From the NCBI GenBank assembly GCA_029563075.1, contig JAKQTN010000050.1, forward strand, positions 62,001 through 126,000: a DNA stretch of 64,000 bases. Direction: 5' to 3'. This document shows positions 28,712 to 37,239 of this stretch, in pieces. A model generated the notes under the pieces. That model had not been told where the DNA came from and ran no database searches. It saw only the letters and a program-made list of their open reading frames with translations. Made by a program: the position numbers and the translations under genes. The DNA comes from Pseudomonadota bacterium (GTDB lineage Bacteria; Pseudomonadota; Gammaproteobacteria; Burkholderiales; Methylophilaceae). Each line of letters begins with the position of its first letter. Position 1 is the stretch's first letter.

Positions 28712-28740
28712 TTAAAACTATGGCGCTGGGCTAGTATAAT
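28712..28740 (+). promoter_or_regulatory. Promoter of folA abutting the coding region
   Basis: TTAAAA (28712-28717) and a perfect TATAAT (28735-28740) are 17 bases apart. The -10 box is directly followed by ATGCCCATG. A start of transcription 7 bases after the -10 box falls on the A of the second ATG (28747), so the message would have little or no leader. Confidence 0.7.
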
Positions 28741-28746
28741 ATGCCC

Positions 28747-29229
28747 ATGAAAACACTTTCTCTTATTGTCGCGCTTGCCAAAAACAACGTCATTGGCAAC
28801 AAGAATGCACTGCCGTGGCACCTGCCGGAGGATCTGAAGCGGTTCAGGGCATTGACGATGGGGCATCATATCATCATGGGGCGCAAGACCTATGAGTCGC
28901 TAGGGCGTTTGTTGCCAGGCCGCACTACCGTGATTGTGACGAGAAATAAATCTTACAAAGTGGAGGGCGCGTTAATCGCCAATTCACTGGAAGCGGCAAT
29001 TGCGCTATGTAAGGATGATGACGAGCCGTTTTTGATTGGCGGTGCCGAGTTGTATAAGGTAGGTTTGAAGCTTGCTACCAGACTCTATATCACACAGGTG
29101 CATGCTGAATTTGAAGGCGATGCGTTTTTTGCGGACATTGATTTAACTCATTGGCAATTAAGCGAAAAAAAAGACCACGTCTCAGCGAGTGGTCTTGAAT
29201 ATAGTGATTTGATTTACCAACGAAAATAA
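28747..29229 (+). CDS. folA: Dihydrofolate reductase
   Basis: A 160-residue DHFR that reduces dihydrofolate to tetrahydrofolate. Motifs are VALAKNNVIGNKNALPWHLPEDLKRF (active-site acidic residue in LPEDLK), MGRKTYESLGRLLPGR, VTRN and FLIGGAELY. An in-frame ATG at 28741 would add two residues, but it directly abuts the -10 box, and the second ATG fits both the usual N-terminus MKTLSLIVALA and the predicted transcript start. No Shine-Dalgarno sequence is visible, so leaderless translation is likely. Its 3' end contains the terminator of the convergent decarboxylase gene. Confidence 0.95.
   Translation: MKTLSLIVALAKNNVIGNKNALPWHLPEDLKRFRALTMGHHIIMGRKTYESLGRLLPGRTTVIVTRNKSYKVEGALIANSLEAAIALCKDDDEPFLIGGAELYKVGLKLATRLYITQVHAEFEGDAFFADIDLTHWQLSEKKDHVSASGLEYSDLIYQRK
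29165..29196 (-). terminator. Intrinsic terminator of the decarboxylase gene, inside folA coding sequence
   Basis: On the minus strand an 8-bp stem (AAGACCAC at 29189-29196 complement, GTGGTCTT at 29171-29178 complement) with a 10-base loop is followed by a run of T (complement of 29165-29172). It lies about 40 bases past the stop of the convergent decarboxylase gene and within the last 70 bases of folA. Confidence 0.8.
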
Positions 29230-29235
29230 TTAGCG

Positions 29236-31476
29236 TTATTTTTCGACGCAATCGACGTAATAGACCGCCTTGCCATCCACCATTTCTTTTACCAGGCCAT
29301 GGTTGTCGGTCTCAAAGCCCGGGAATTTCTCGTTAAATTCACGCGCGAATTTAAGGTAGTTCACGATGACCTTGTTAAAGCGTTCGCCCGGAATCAGCAG
29401 TGGAATGCCAGGCGGGTAGGGCGTCAGCAGCACAGCGGTGACGCGGCCTTCCAGTTCGTCAATCGGCACGCGGTCAATCTTGCGATGCGCCATTTTGGCA
29501 AAGGCATCGGTTGGTTTCATGGCAGGCACCATGTCCGACAAATACATTTCAGTTGTGAGGCGTGCCACATCGTTAGCCCTGTATACGGCATGAATTTGCG
29601 TGCACAGATCTTTCAAACCAACGCGCTCATAACGAGGCTGTTTCTGCACAAACTCGGGCAACACTTTCCATAATGGCTGATTCTTGTCGTAGTCATCCTT
29701 AAACTGCTGCAGCGCAGCTACCATGGTGTTCCAGCGGCCTTTGGTGATGCCGATGGTAAACATGATGAAAAATGAGTAAAGCCCTGTCTTCTCGACAATC
29801 ACGCCATGTTCGGCTAAATACTTGGTGACGATCGCGGCCGGGATGCCGCATTCTTCCGAAAAATCACCATGAATATCCAGCCCTGGAGTAATGATAGTGG
29901 CCTTGATGGGGTCCAGCATATTAAAGCCCGGCGCCAGATCGCCAAAATCATGCCACGCGTCGTTGGCTTTCAGCATCCAGGCGTCGCGCTCTTCTATGCC
30001 TTCTTCAGAAAGATCGGTGGGTCCCCATACCTTGAACCACCAGTCTGCACCCCATTCTTCGTCCACTTTGCGCATGGCGCGGCGGAAGTCCAACGCTTCC
30101 ATCAATGACTCTTCTACCAGCGCTGTGCCGCCGGGTGCTTCCATCATGGCGGCTGCCACGTCGCAGCTGGCAATGATCGAATATTGCGGGCTGGTGGAGG
30201 TGTGCATTAAATAGGCTTCGTTGAATACATCTCTATCCAGACGGTTTTCAACGGCATCCTGCACCAGTATTTGCGAGGCCTGACTTAAGCCGGCCAATAA
30301 TTTATGGGTAGATTGCGTAGAAAACACCATGCTTTCTTTACAGCGCGGGCGGTCTGCGCCAATCGCATGGTAATCACCATAAAAGTCATGGAATGTGGCA
30401 TGTGGCAGCCAGGCTTCATCAAAATGCAGCGTGTCGATCTTGCCATCCAGCATTTCCTTGATTTCTTCCACGTTGTACAACACGCCGTCATACGTAGATT
30501 GCGTGATGGTCAATACACGCGGTTTAGCTTTTTTATCGATAATAAACGGGTTGCGGTCAATTTTCTTTTGAATGTTTTTCCACTCAAACTCGCTTTTAGG
30601 AATCGGTCCGATAATGCCAAAGTGGTTGCGTGTCGGCATTAAAAAGACGGGGATCGCACCTGTCATGATGATCGAGTGCAACACGGATTTGTGGCAGTTG
30701 CGGTCAACCACGACAATGTCGCCTGGTGCCACGGTTGAGTTCCATACGATTTTGTTGGAAGTCGAAGTGCCGTTAGTGACAAAATACAAATGATCACAAT
30801 TAAAGATTCGCGCGGCATTGCGTTCTGAAGCCGCGACTGGCCCCGTGTGATCAAGCAGTTGACCAAGCTCATCCACCGCATTACATACATCTGCACGCAG
30901 CATATTTTCACCAAAAAACTGATGGAACATCTGCCCAACAGGAGATTTCAGAAATGCCACGCCGCCGGAGTGACCAGGGCAGTGCCACGAATAGGAGCCA
31001 TCGGCGGCATAATGCGTGAGCGCCTTGAAGAAGGGCGGTGCCAGACTATCCAGATAAGCTTTGGCTTCACGAACAATCAGGCGTGCGACGAATTCCGGGG
31101 TATCCTCATTCATATGAATAAAGCCGTGCAATTCACGTAATACGTCATTTGGAATGTGGCGTGAAGTACGGGTTTCACCATGCAGGAAAATCGGGATCTC
31201 TTCGTTACGGTGACGGATTTCAGCGACGAACTTGCGCAGCTGTTCAATCGCTTCAGGTTTTTCTTCGATGAACTCTTCATCGTCAATCGATAGAATAAAC
31301 GCCGAAGCACGGCTTTGCTGCTGCGCGAATGAGGTCAGGTCGCCATAGCTGGTCACACCCAATACTTCAATGCCCTCGGCTTCAATGGCTTTGGCAAGCA
31401 CACGGATGCCTAAACCTGAAGAGTTTTCAGAACGAAAATCCTCATCAATGATGACGACAGGGAAACGGAATTTCAT
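29236..31476 (-). CDS. Class I Orn/Lys/Arg decarboxylase
   Basis: A 746-residue PLP-dependent basic amino acid decarboxylase of the bacterial fold-type I (AdiA/LdcI/SpeC) group. An N-terminal wing domain (about 1-130) is followed by the large PLP domain: SYSWHCPGHSGGVAF, FVTNGTSTSNKIV, LHFDEAWLPHATFH and the PLP lysine in STQSTHKLLAGLSQAS near residue 390; the C-terminal domain has TPYPPGIPLLIPGE. Length lies between LdcI (715) and AdiA (756). Whether arginine, lysine or ornithine is the substrate cannot be read reliably. It is 29 bases downstream of dcd and probably cotranscribed. Confidence 0.9.
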   Translation of the reverse strand: MKFRFPVVIIDEDFRSENSSGLGIRVLAKAIEAEGIEVLGVTSYGDLTSFAQQQSRASAFILSIDDEEFIEEKPEAIEQLRKFVAEIRHRNEEIPIFLHGETRTSRHIPNDVLRELHGFIHMNEDTPEFVARLIVREAKAYLDSLAPPFFKALTHYAADGSYSWHCPGHSGGVAFLKSPVGQMFHQFFGENMLRADVCNAVDELGQLLDHTGPVAASERNAARIFNCDHLYFVTNGTSTSNKIVWNSTVAPGDIVVVDRNCHKSVLHSIIMTGAIPVFLMPTRNHFGIIGPIPKSEFEWKNIQKKIDRNPFIIDKKAKPRVLTITQSTYDGVLYNVEEIKEMLDGKIDTLHFDEAWLPHATFHDFYGDYHAIGADRPRCKESMVFSTQSTHKLLAGLSQASQILVQDAVENRLDRDVFNEAYLMHTSTSPQYSIIASCDVAAAMMEAPGGTALVEESLMEALDFRRAMRKVDEEWGADWWFKVWGPTDLSEEGIEERDAWMLKANDAWHDFGDLAPGFNMLDPIKATIITPGLDIHGDFSEECGIPAAIVTKYLAEHGVIVEKTGLYSFFIMFTIGITKGRWNTMVAALQQFKDDYDKNQPLWKVLPEFVQKQPRYERVGLKDLCTQIHAVYRANDVARLTTEMYLSDMVPAMKPTDAFAKMAHRKIDRVPIDELEGRVTAVLLTPYPPGIPLLIPGERFNKVIVNYLKFAREFNEKFPGFETDNHGLVKEMVDGKAVYYVDCVEK

Positions 31477-31505
31477 TAGATTTCCTTAATTAAATCTTTG
31501 GCTAA

Positions 31506-32081
31506 TCAAATCTTCGGTAAGGTCACGCCAACCTGGCCCTGATACTTGCCGCCACGGTCTTTATAGCTGGTTTCACACACATCGTCTGCGTCCGCTTCAA
31601 AAAATAGTACCTGCGCGCAGCCTTCATTGGCGTATATCTTGGCGGGTAACGGCGTGGTGTTGCTGAACTCGAGTGTGACATAGCCTTCCCACTCAGGTTC
31701 AAATGGGGTGACATTGACGATGATGCCGCAGCGCGCGTAGGTCGATTTGCCTAAACAGATGGTTAGCACATTACGCGGGATGCGGAAATATTCCACCGTG
31801 CGCGCGAGCGCAAAAGAATTAGGCGGAATGATGCAGTAATCGGCGTTCACTTCGACAAATGAATTAGGGTCGAAATTTTTAGGGTCAACAATGGTGCTGT
31901 TCAGGTTGGTGAATAACTTGAATTCTTTAGAGCAGCGAATATCGTAGCCATAGCTGGATGTGCCGTAGGAAACCAGGCGCTGCCCATCCGCGCTTTGTTT
32001 TACCTGGCCTGGCTCAAACGGTTCGATCATGCCATGCTGCTCCGCCATGCGGCGTATCCATTTGTCTGATTTAATACTCAT
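31506..32081 (-). CDS. dcd: dCTP deaminase
   Basis: A 191-residue trimeric dCTP deaminase that supplies dUTP for dTMP synthesis. Family motifs: [82 protein letters not shown] with the catalytic glutamate in TLEFSNT, and a C-terminal [14 protein letters not shown]. Length is normal (188-193). With thyA and folA also in the window, much of thymidylate supply is encoded nearby. It is the first gene of a two-gene unit with the decarboxylase. Confidence 0.96.
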   Translation of the reverse strand: MSIKSDKWIRRMAEQHGMIEPFEPGQVKQSADGQRLVSYGTSSYGYDIRCSKEFKLFTNLNSTIVDPKNFDPNSFVEVNADYCIIPPNSFALARTVEYFRIPRNVLTICLGKSTYARCGIIVNVTPFEPEWEGYVTLEFSNTTPLPAKIYANEGCAQVLFFEADADDVCETSYKDRGGKYQGQVGVTLPKI

Positions 32082-32178
32082 GTTAGTTGAATTGTTTTAT
32101 GATTAATAAAAGTAGAGCATTATAAGATGAATGTGGGTAATTTAGTGGCATTAATCTGAATTTTTAGGAGGGTTTGTC

Positions 32179-33762
32179 TTGCTAAAATTAGGGCCAATAG
32201 TAAAGTTTTTGGGGTGTACGGATACCGGGTGGCACATCAGTGTGATGGCGCTGGCAGATCGTGCAGATGAACCGCCCAGTTTCAGCGTCAGCGCATCCGG
32301 TGCCATCAACCCTCGCAAATTGTGCGATCTAAGTCATAGCAAATGCACTGTATGGCGGTGGGAGTGCAAAATCCCGCAAAAAGCGGCGGCACAAAGCATC
32401 GACTATCAGCTCAATGGCAAGGCTTATACATTGCAGGTGCCTGCAAAAAACAGCATACCTGCAATCGTTTATGCCTCATGCAACGGCTTTTCGGATCCTA
32501 AGCTCATGAAGCAGGTTTCCAATAAGAATACGCTGTGGAATCGCATAAGCCGCCTGCATCAAGGCGAGGATAAGATACGCGGTCGGCGCTACGGGCCATG
32601 GAACTTGTTGTTGCTGGGCGGCGATCAGGTGTATTCAGACACCATGTGGCAGGTGGTGCCAGAGCTTAGGGCATGGGTGGATCTGGATTGGTCTCAGCGC
32701 GCTAAAAGGACATTTAATCAGACGATGCGCGCCCAGGTTGAAAAGTTTTTTGAGGGACTGTATTTGGATAACTGGTCGCAGCCGGATGTGGCTGCCGTAT
32801 TGGCCAGTGTGCCCAGTGTGATGATGTGGGACGACCACGATATTTTTGATGGCTGGGGTTCGTATCCACATCAGCAGCATAATTGCCCTGTATATCAAGG
32901 CATTTTTGAAGTCGCAAAATTTTATTTTAGGTTGTTTCAGCAGCAGTCCGTTGATACGTCTGATCCTGCCGAACTGCCGGGTCAGCCTGCTTTTAACCAG
33001 GCTTACAATTTGGGCAACTTAGGTATCCTGGTGCTGGATATGCGCAGTGAGCGCAAACCACATACGCCGAATAGTAAGCGCGACGAGTATATGCCTGATC
33101 AGGTGATGTCTGAAGCGAGCTGGAATGCGGTTTATAAGTGGCTGGATCAGTATGTGGCAACACAACAATTGCAGCATTTGTTGGTGGTGTCGAGCATCCC
33201 CGTGGTGCATCCAACCTTCGGCCTGTTAGAAAAAATGTTAGGGTTTATACCTGGCCAGCAGGAACTGGAGGACGATTTGCGCGACCATTGGACCAGCGCG
33301 CCGCATATGCAGGAGCGGCTACGCATGGTGCACCGGCTGTTACGGTTTTCCGCAGAGAAAAAATGCCGTGTCACGTTACTATCAGGCGATGTGCATGTGG
33401 CTGCAGTGGGGGTGATCGAATCAGACCGTAACGACGTGCCGCCAAATGCGCGCGTGATTAACCAGCTGACCTCTTCGGGGATAGTGCATCCGGCACCACC
33501 AGCTATGGTGCGCTACTTTTTGGAACAGGCATGCAAACATGTAGAGACCGTAGACCGAGGGATTACTGCCGCGATGTATGAGTTTCCTGCAACCACGCGG
33601 CGTCTAATCGGGGCACGCAACTTTTTAAGCCTGGAGCCGGATGATAAAGATCGATTATGGGCGAACTGGTGGGTGGAAAATGAGACCGACCCTACGACCA
33701 AGACGCTGCATCCTGTGCAGGTGAAAGCAAAACCGATAGAAGAAAGCTCAACACCTACATAA
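32179..33762 (+). CDS. PhoD-like metallophosphatase family protein
   Basis: A 527-residue protein with features of the PhoD-like metallophosphatase fold: an N-terminal beta-sandwich-like region (about 1-90), then IVYASCNGFSDPK, LLLGGDQVYSDTMW (metal-binding Asp), VMMWDDHDIFDGWGSYPH (typical WDDHD site) and LLSGDVHVAAVGVIES near residue 410. It lacks a recognisable signal peptide, so a cytoplasmic protein related to PhoD rather than an exported alkaline phosphatase is likely. TTG at 32179 is the start, supported by AGGAGGG 8 bases upstream. Substrate unknown. It shares a perfect terminator with convergent zwf. Confidence 0.8.
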   Translation: MLKLGPIVKFLGCTDTGWHISVMALADRADEPPSFSVSASGAINPRKLCDLSHSKCTVWRWECKIPQKAAAQSIDYQLNGKAYTLQVPAKNSIPAIVYASCNGFSDPKLMKQVSNKNTLWNRISRLHQGEDKIRGRRYGPWNLLLLGGDQVYSDTMWQVVPELRAWVDLDWSQRAKRTFNQTMRAQVEKFFEGLYLDNWSQPDVAAVLASVPSVMMWDDHDIFDGWGSYPHQQHNCPVYQGIFEVAKFYFRLFQQQSVDTSDPAELPGQPAFNQAYNLGNLGILVLDMRSERKPHTPNSKRDEYMPDQVMSEASWNAVYKWLDQYVATQQLQHLLVVSSIPVVHPTFGLLEKMLGFIPGQQELEDDLRDHWTSAPHMQERLRMVHRLLRFSAEKKCRVTLLSGDVHVAAVGVIESDRNDVPPNARVINQLTSSGIVHPAPPAMVRYFLEQACKHVETVDRGITAAMYEFPATTRRLIGARNFLSLEPDDKDRLWANWWVENETDPTTKTLHPVQVKAKPIEESSTPT

Positions 33763-33780
33763 TTAATCACTGCAAAATAA

Positions 33781-33807
33781 AAAACGGCAGGCTTAGCCTG
33801 CCGTTTT
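33781..33807. terminator. Bidirectional intrinsic terminator between the PhoD-like gene and zwf
   Basis: A perfect 12-bp stem (33781-33792 and 33796-33807) with a 3-base loop, with A-run on the left and T-run on the right, so it can end transcripts from both converging genes. Confidence 0.9.
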
Positions 33808-33824
33808 TACAAGCGCTCAACCAA

Positions 33825-35327
33825 CTAGTGCTTGTCGCCACCTAATTCAATGCTGTAACGCCAGAACTGGTCTTGCGATTCGAAGATGATACTTGATTCT
33901 TCTGGATCGCGGTGGCCGGCACGGTATTGGTGTACCGGACCTTTGTCTTCCGCCCAGGCTTTAACGATAGGGTCCACCAGCTTCCATTGTGCTTCCACTT
34001 CGTCGATATGCAGGAACTGGGATGGGTCGCCTTCCATCAGGTTCAGCAGCAAGGTTTCGTAAGAGTCCACGCTGTCATCGCCAGCCACACGCTGCGCCAG
34101 GTCAATGCTCATAGTGCGTGTTTTCACGTCTAGGCTGGGCACTTTGGATTCGATCTCGAACTTGAGGCACTCGCGCGGCTGGATGTTCACGATCAGCCAG
34201 TTATGATGCTGATGCTCGGTCAGCATCATTGGAGCTTTCTTGAAGCGGATGGAGATCGCGGTATTGCCTTCGTGCATGCGTTTGCCTGTACGCACGTAGA
34301 AGGGTACACCTTGCCAGCGCGGGTTGTCGATAAACAATTTAACTGCGGCATAGGTTTCGGTATTGCTTGGCGGCATGTTGTCGCGTTTTAACTCGTCCTG
34401 ATAGCCTGGCACGTTTTCGCCGTGGCCATCACCCACACACACGCGGCCTGCGGCGTATTGCGCACGGAAGGCCTGTTTGTTGATGTTTTTTGCATCAATC
34501 GGGCGGATGGATTGCAGCAGCTTGATTTTGGCTGCGCGCACGTTCTCCGGTTTCAAGTCGGCGGGTTTTTCCATGGACACCATGGCTAGCGTTTGCAGTA
34601 GATGGCTCTGGAACATGTCTCTTAAAGCACCTGTTGCATCGTAGAACGTGGTGCGCTCGCCAACGCCCAGAATCTCGTTGTTGGTGATTTGCACGTGGTC
34701 AATGTAATCTTTGTTCCAGAATGCTTCAAAGATGCTGTTGGTGAAGCGGAACAACATGGCGTTCTGTACCGCGGCTTTGCCCAAGTAGTGGTCAATGCGG
34801 TAGATTTGACTTTCTTTCAGGTGCTTGGTCAGTTTTGCCTGCAAGTCCTGTGCGGTAGCTAAATCGGTGCCAAATGGTTTTTCAACCAGCACACGGCGCC
34901 AGTATTTGCTTTCATCCAACAGACCAACACCAGAGAGCTTTTCCACGACTTCTGCAAAATCGCTTGGACGTACACTCAGGAAATATGCCAGATTTTGTGG
35001 AAATACTTTTTCATCGCCCAAAGTCGCGGCCATCTTCTTGAACGCATCCGGGTTGGTGGGTGGATTAGCGTGGTAGTGGTTGCGCTCCAAAAACTGGGCA
35101 AAAGCTTCATGATCGTAGCCATCCCTGTATTTGGCATCCATCATACCTTTGATTTCTGCGTGCCATGCCGCGCGCGACATTTCGCCGCGACCAACGGAAA
35201 GAATCTTCATTCCATCGGATAAGCGACCCAGTTTGTGCAACTTGAACAAACCAGGCATCAATTTGATGCGGGAGAGGTTGCCGCTCGCGCCGAACAAAAC
35301 CAGGGTACAGGGATCAATTTTTTTCAT
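33825..35327 (-). CDS. zwf: Glucose-6-phosphate 1-dehydrogenase
   Basis: A 500-residue G6PDH, first step of the oxidative pentose phosphate path. The coenzyme-binding GASGNLSRIKLMP at residues 13-25, the central EKPFGTD, and the substrate site YRIDHYLGKAAVQN near residue 180 are present, with VPFYVRTGKRM later. In ribulose-monophosphate methylotrophs this enzyme with 6-phosphogluconate dehydrogenase forms the cyclic formaldehyde oxidation route. It lies 55 bases downstream of gnd on the same strand, while pgl for the intervening step is divergent. The gene ends at a bidirectional terminator. Confidence 0.96.
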   Translation of the reverse strand: MKKIDPCTLVLFGASGNLSRIKLMPGLFKLHKLGRLSDGMKILSVGRGEMSRAAWHAEIKGMMDAKYRDGYDHEAFAQFLERNHYHANPPTNPDAFKKMAATLGDEKVFPQNLAYFLSVRPSDFAEVVEKLSGVGLLDESKYWRRVLVEKPFGTDLATAQDLQAKLTKHLKESQIYRIDHYLGKAAVQNAMLFRFTNSIFEAFWNKDYIDHVQITNNEILGVGERTTFYDATGALRDMFQSHLLQTLAMVSMEKPADLKPENVRAAKIKLLQSIRPIDAKNINKQAFRAQYAAGRVCVGDGHGENVPGYQDELKRDNMPPSNTETYAAVKLFIDNPRWQGVPFYVRTGKRMHEGNTAISIRFKKAPMMLTEHQHHNWLIVNIQPRECLKFEIESKVPSLDVKTRTMSIDLAQRVAGDDSVDSYETLLLNLMEGDPSQFLHIDEVEAQWKLVDPIVKAWAEDKGPVHQYRAGHRDPEESSIIFESQDQFWRYSIELGGDKH

Positions 35328-35382
35328 GATGCATTACCTCACTAAAGTGGCTGGGGAGTGCTCCCTCCAGCCTGGATTACAG

Positions 35383-36294
35383 TTAAGATGTTGATTTAAC
35401 ATGATGACCGCCGAAGCCGTTGCGCATCATGGAAAGTAATTTATAGCTATAGCCGGTTGCATCTTGGCTTCTGAATCGGGCTTGCAATGCCAATGTGAGT
35501 ACAGGTGCAGCCACGCCTTGTTCAACGGATTCCATCACCGTCCAACGGCCTTCGCCAGAGTCAGCCACATAAGGGGCTACTGTGGAAAGCTCCTGGTCGC
35601 CTTTGAGTGCATTCGCAGTCAAGTCAAGCAACCAGCTACGCACCACTGAACCATGGCGCCACAACTCGGTAATTTCTGCGAGGTCAAGATTGAATTCTTC
35701 TTTACCTTTAATCAAATCCAAACCTTCAGCCATCGCTTGCATCATGCCGTATTCGATACCGTTGTGAATCATTTTGGTGAAGTGGCCGGCCCCAATCGGT
35801 CCGACATGTGCCCAGCCACGGTCCGCAGCAGGTGCCAAGGCTTTTAGAATAGGTTCCATCACAGTGGCGACTTCCTTTGTCGCGCCCACCATCAAACAGT
35901 AACCGTTCTCCAGCCCCCAGACACCACCGGAGGTGCCGCAGTCCATGAAGCCAATGCCATGTTCTGCCAGAAGTTTGCCCCGGCGCTGGCTGTGTTTATA
36001 GTTGCTATTGCCACCATCAATGATGATGTCACCCTTGTTCAGCATGGGGATCAAATCTGCGATTTGCTGCTCGGTAATCTCGCCGGCTGGCAACATCAGC
36101 CAGACAATTTTTTGACCTTCTAATTTATTAACCGCGTCTTGTACAGAACTGGCCGGAATGAGTCCAGCCTCTTTTTCTAGTTTTTTTACTGTGTCAGTGT
36201 GGTGATCGAAGCCAACCACTTGAATGTTATTGCGTAGTAAGCGGGTCGCCATATTGCCACCCATTTTTCCCAAACCAATCATTGCTAATTTCAT
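35383..36294 (-). CDS. gnd: 6-phosphogluconate dehydrogenase, decarboxylating, short form
   Basis: A 303-residue 6PGDH of the short (about 300-residue) class, in contrast to the 470-residue E. coli Gnd. Motifs: MIGLGKMGGNMATRLL at the N-terminus, DGGNSNYKHSQRR, MDCGTSGGVWGLENGYCLMVG, GAGHFTKMIHNGIEYGMMQAMAEG with catalytic lysine, and GEGRWTVMESVEQG. After the Rossmann glycines the second strand ends VVGFDHHTD; an acidic residue there favours NAD+ over NADP+, as known for short Gnd enzymes. It is the first gene of gnd-zwf and is divergent from pgl. A 3'-terminal GGHHVKSTS is present. Confidence 0.93.
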   Translation of the reverse strand: MKLAMIGLGKMGGNMATRLLRNNIQVVGFDHHTDTVKKLEKEAGLIPASSVQDAVNKLEGQKIVWLMLPAGEITEQQIADLIPMLNKGDIIIDGGNSNYKHSQRRGKLLAEHGIGFMDCGTSGGVWGLENGYCLMVGATKEVATVMEPILKALAPAADRGWAHVGPIGAGHFTKMIHNGIEYGMMQAMAEGLDLIKGKEEFNLDLAEITELWRHGSVVRSWLLDLTANALKGDQELSTVAPYVADSGEGRWTVMESVEQGVAAPVLTLALQARFRSQDATGYSYKLLSMMRNGFGGHHVKSTS

Positions 36295-36406
36295 TGCGTA
36301 TTTTTACCTTTTGTAGAGGATTATCAAGAAACATCCATCTTTTGGATGTGATGCACTCAAACGATCAATTATTGATAATTCTTAGCGAATTATCTTTTTG
36401 AGTTGG

Positions 36407-36416
36407 TATAATTATA
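36407..36416. promoter_or_regulatory. Divergent promoter element (TATAATTATA) between gnd and pgl
   Basis: The palindromic decamer TATAATTATA supplies a perfect TATAAT on both strands in the 185-base gnd-pgl spacer. The -35 partners are weak in both directions. One element would thus serve both sides of the oxidative pentose phosphate genes. The rest of the spacer is AT-rich without open reading frames. Confidence 0.4.
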
Positions 36417-36422
36417 GCAAAT

Positions 36423-36458
36423 GCAGCTTGGCTTCCAAAGGCTGCTTTTTATTTTTTT
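36423..36458 (+). terminator. Terminator-like hairpin in the pgl leader (possible attenuator)
   Basis: GCAGC-TTGG (36423-36431) pairs with CCAA-GCTGC (36435-36445, two-base bulge), and the stem is followed by TTTTTATTTTTTT (36446-36458). It lies just after the predicted plus-strand transcript start and about 20 bases before the pgl start codon. No plus-strand gene lies upstream to need it, so it may act as an attenuator. Confidence 0.5.
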
Positions 36459-36479
36459 AAGTTTTAGTTAGGTTTTTTA

Positions 36480-37163
36480 ATGATACTCAGTAACACCCGT
36501 TGGCACACTTTTGACTCGCAAGAGGACATTAACCAGGCTGCAGTTAAGCGTATCCTGCAAGCCGCAGATGAGGCTATCGCCAAACATGGCAGCTTTCTTA
36601 TCGTATTGGCTGGTGGCAGCACCCCCAAAAGCGTATACCAGCTATTAAGCAAACAGCAGGCAGATTGGTCAAAATGGCATATTTATCACAACGATGACCG
36701 TTGTTTGCCTGTCGACCACGTTGAGCGCAACAGCAAAATGGCGCGCGATGCCTGGTTGAATCATGTGGCGATTCCGCAAGATCAGATTCATGATATTCCC
36801 GCTGAATTAGGCAATATTGAAGGCGCCAAGGCGTATGCGGAAATGCTTAAAGGGGCGCGCGCATTTGATCTGGTAATTCTGGGCCTGGGGGAAGATGGCC
36901 ACACGGCCAGCCTGTTCCCGAATCAGGTGGTGGATAACAGCGCCGATGCCGTGCCTGTATTCAACGCGCCTAAGCCGCCAGCAGAGCGCATCACCATCAG
37001 CCAGAACCGCTTAAATAACACCAATGCAGTATTATTTTTGGTGACTGGCAGTGGTAAGCAGGAGGCAGTCGATAGCTGGCGCAAAGGGGTGAAGATTCCC
37101 GCCACCTTGATTCACGGCAAGAATGGCGCGGACGTGTACTGCTTTGGCGTAGAGCTGCGCTAA
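36480..37163 (+). CDS. pgl: 6-phosphogluconolactonase
   Basis: A 227-residue DevB/SOL-type lactonase that hydrolyses 6-phosphogluconolactone. Motifs: FLIVLAGGSTPKSVYQLL, HIYHNDDRCLPVDHVERNSKMA, FDLVILGLGEDGHTASLFPNQ, and VTGSGKQEAV. Length is normal. It completes the set gnd-zwf-pgl but is transcribed away from them. ATG at 36480 has only a weak ribosome-binding site (TTAGG). A terminator-like hairpin in the leader suggests post-initiation control. The gene ends just before a strong terminator shared with apbC. Confidence 0.94.
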   Translation: MILSNTRWHTFDSQEDINQAAVKRILQAADEAIAKHGSFLIVLAGGSTPKSVYQLLSKQQADWSKWHIYHNDDRCLPVDHVERNSKMARDAWLNHVAIPQDQIHDIPAELGNIEGAKAYAEMLKGARAFDLVILGLGEDGHTASLFPNQVVDNSADAVPVFNAPKPPAERITISQNRLNNTNAVLFLVTGSGKQEAVDSWRKGVKIPATLIHGKNGADVYCFGVELR

Positions 37164-37183
37164 TTTTCATTAGTCAAAAGGAC

Positions 37184-37227
37184 GCCCTGGAAGCCAATCT
37201 GGATGCGGCTTCCAGGGCATTTGTTTT
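37184..37227. terminator. Intrinsic terminator between pgl and apbC
   Basis: A perfect 12-bp stem (GCCCTGGAAGCC 37184-37195 and GGCTTCCAGGGC 37207-37218) with an 11-base loop, followed on the plus strand by ATTTGTTTTTA. It ends pgl; on the minus strand the T-run is poor. Confidence 0.8.
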
Positions 37228-37239
37228 TATAATAAAAAA

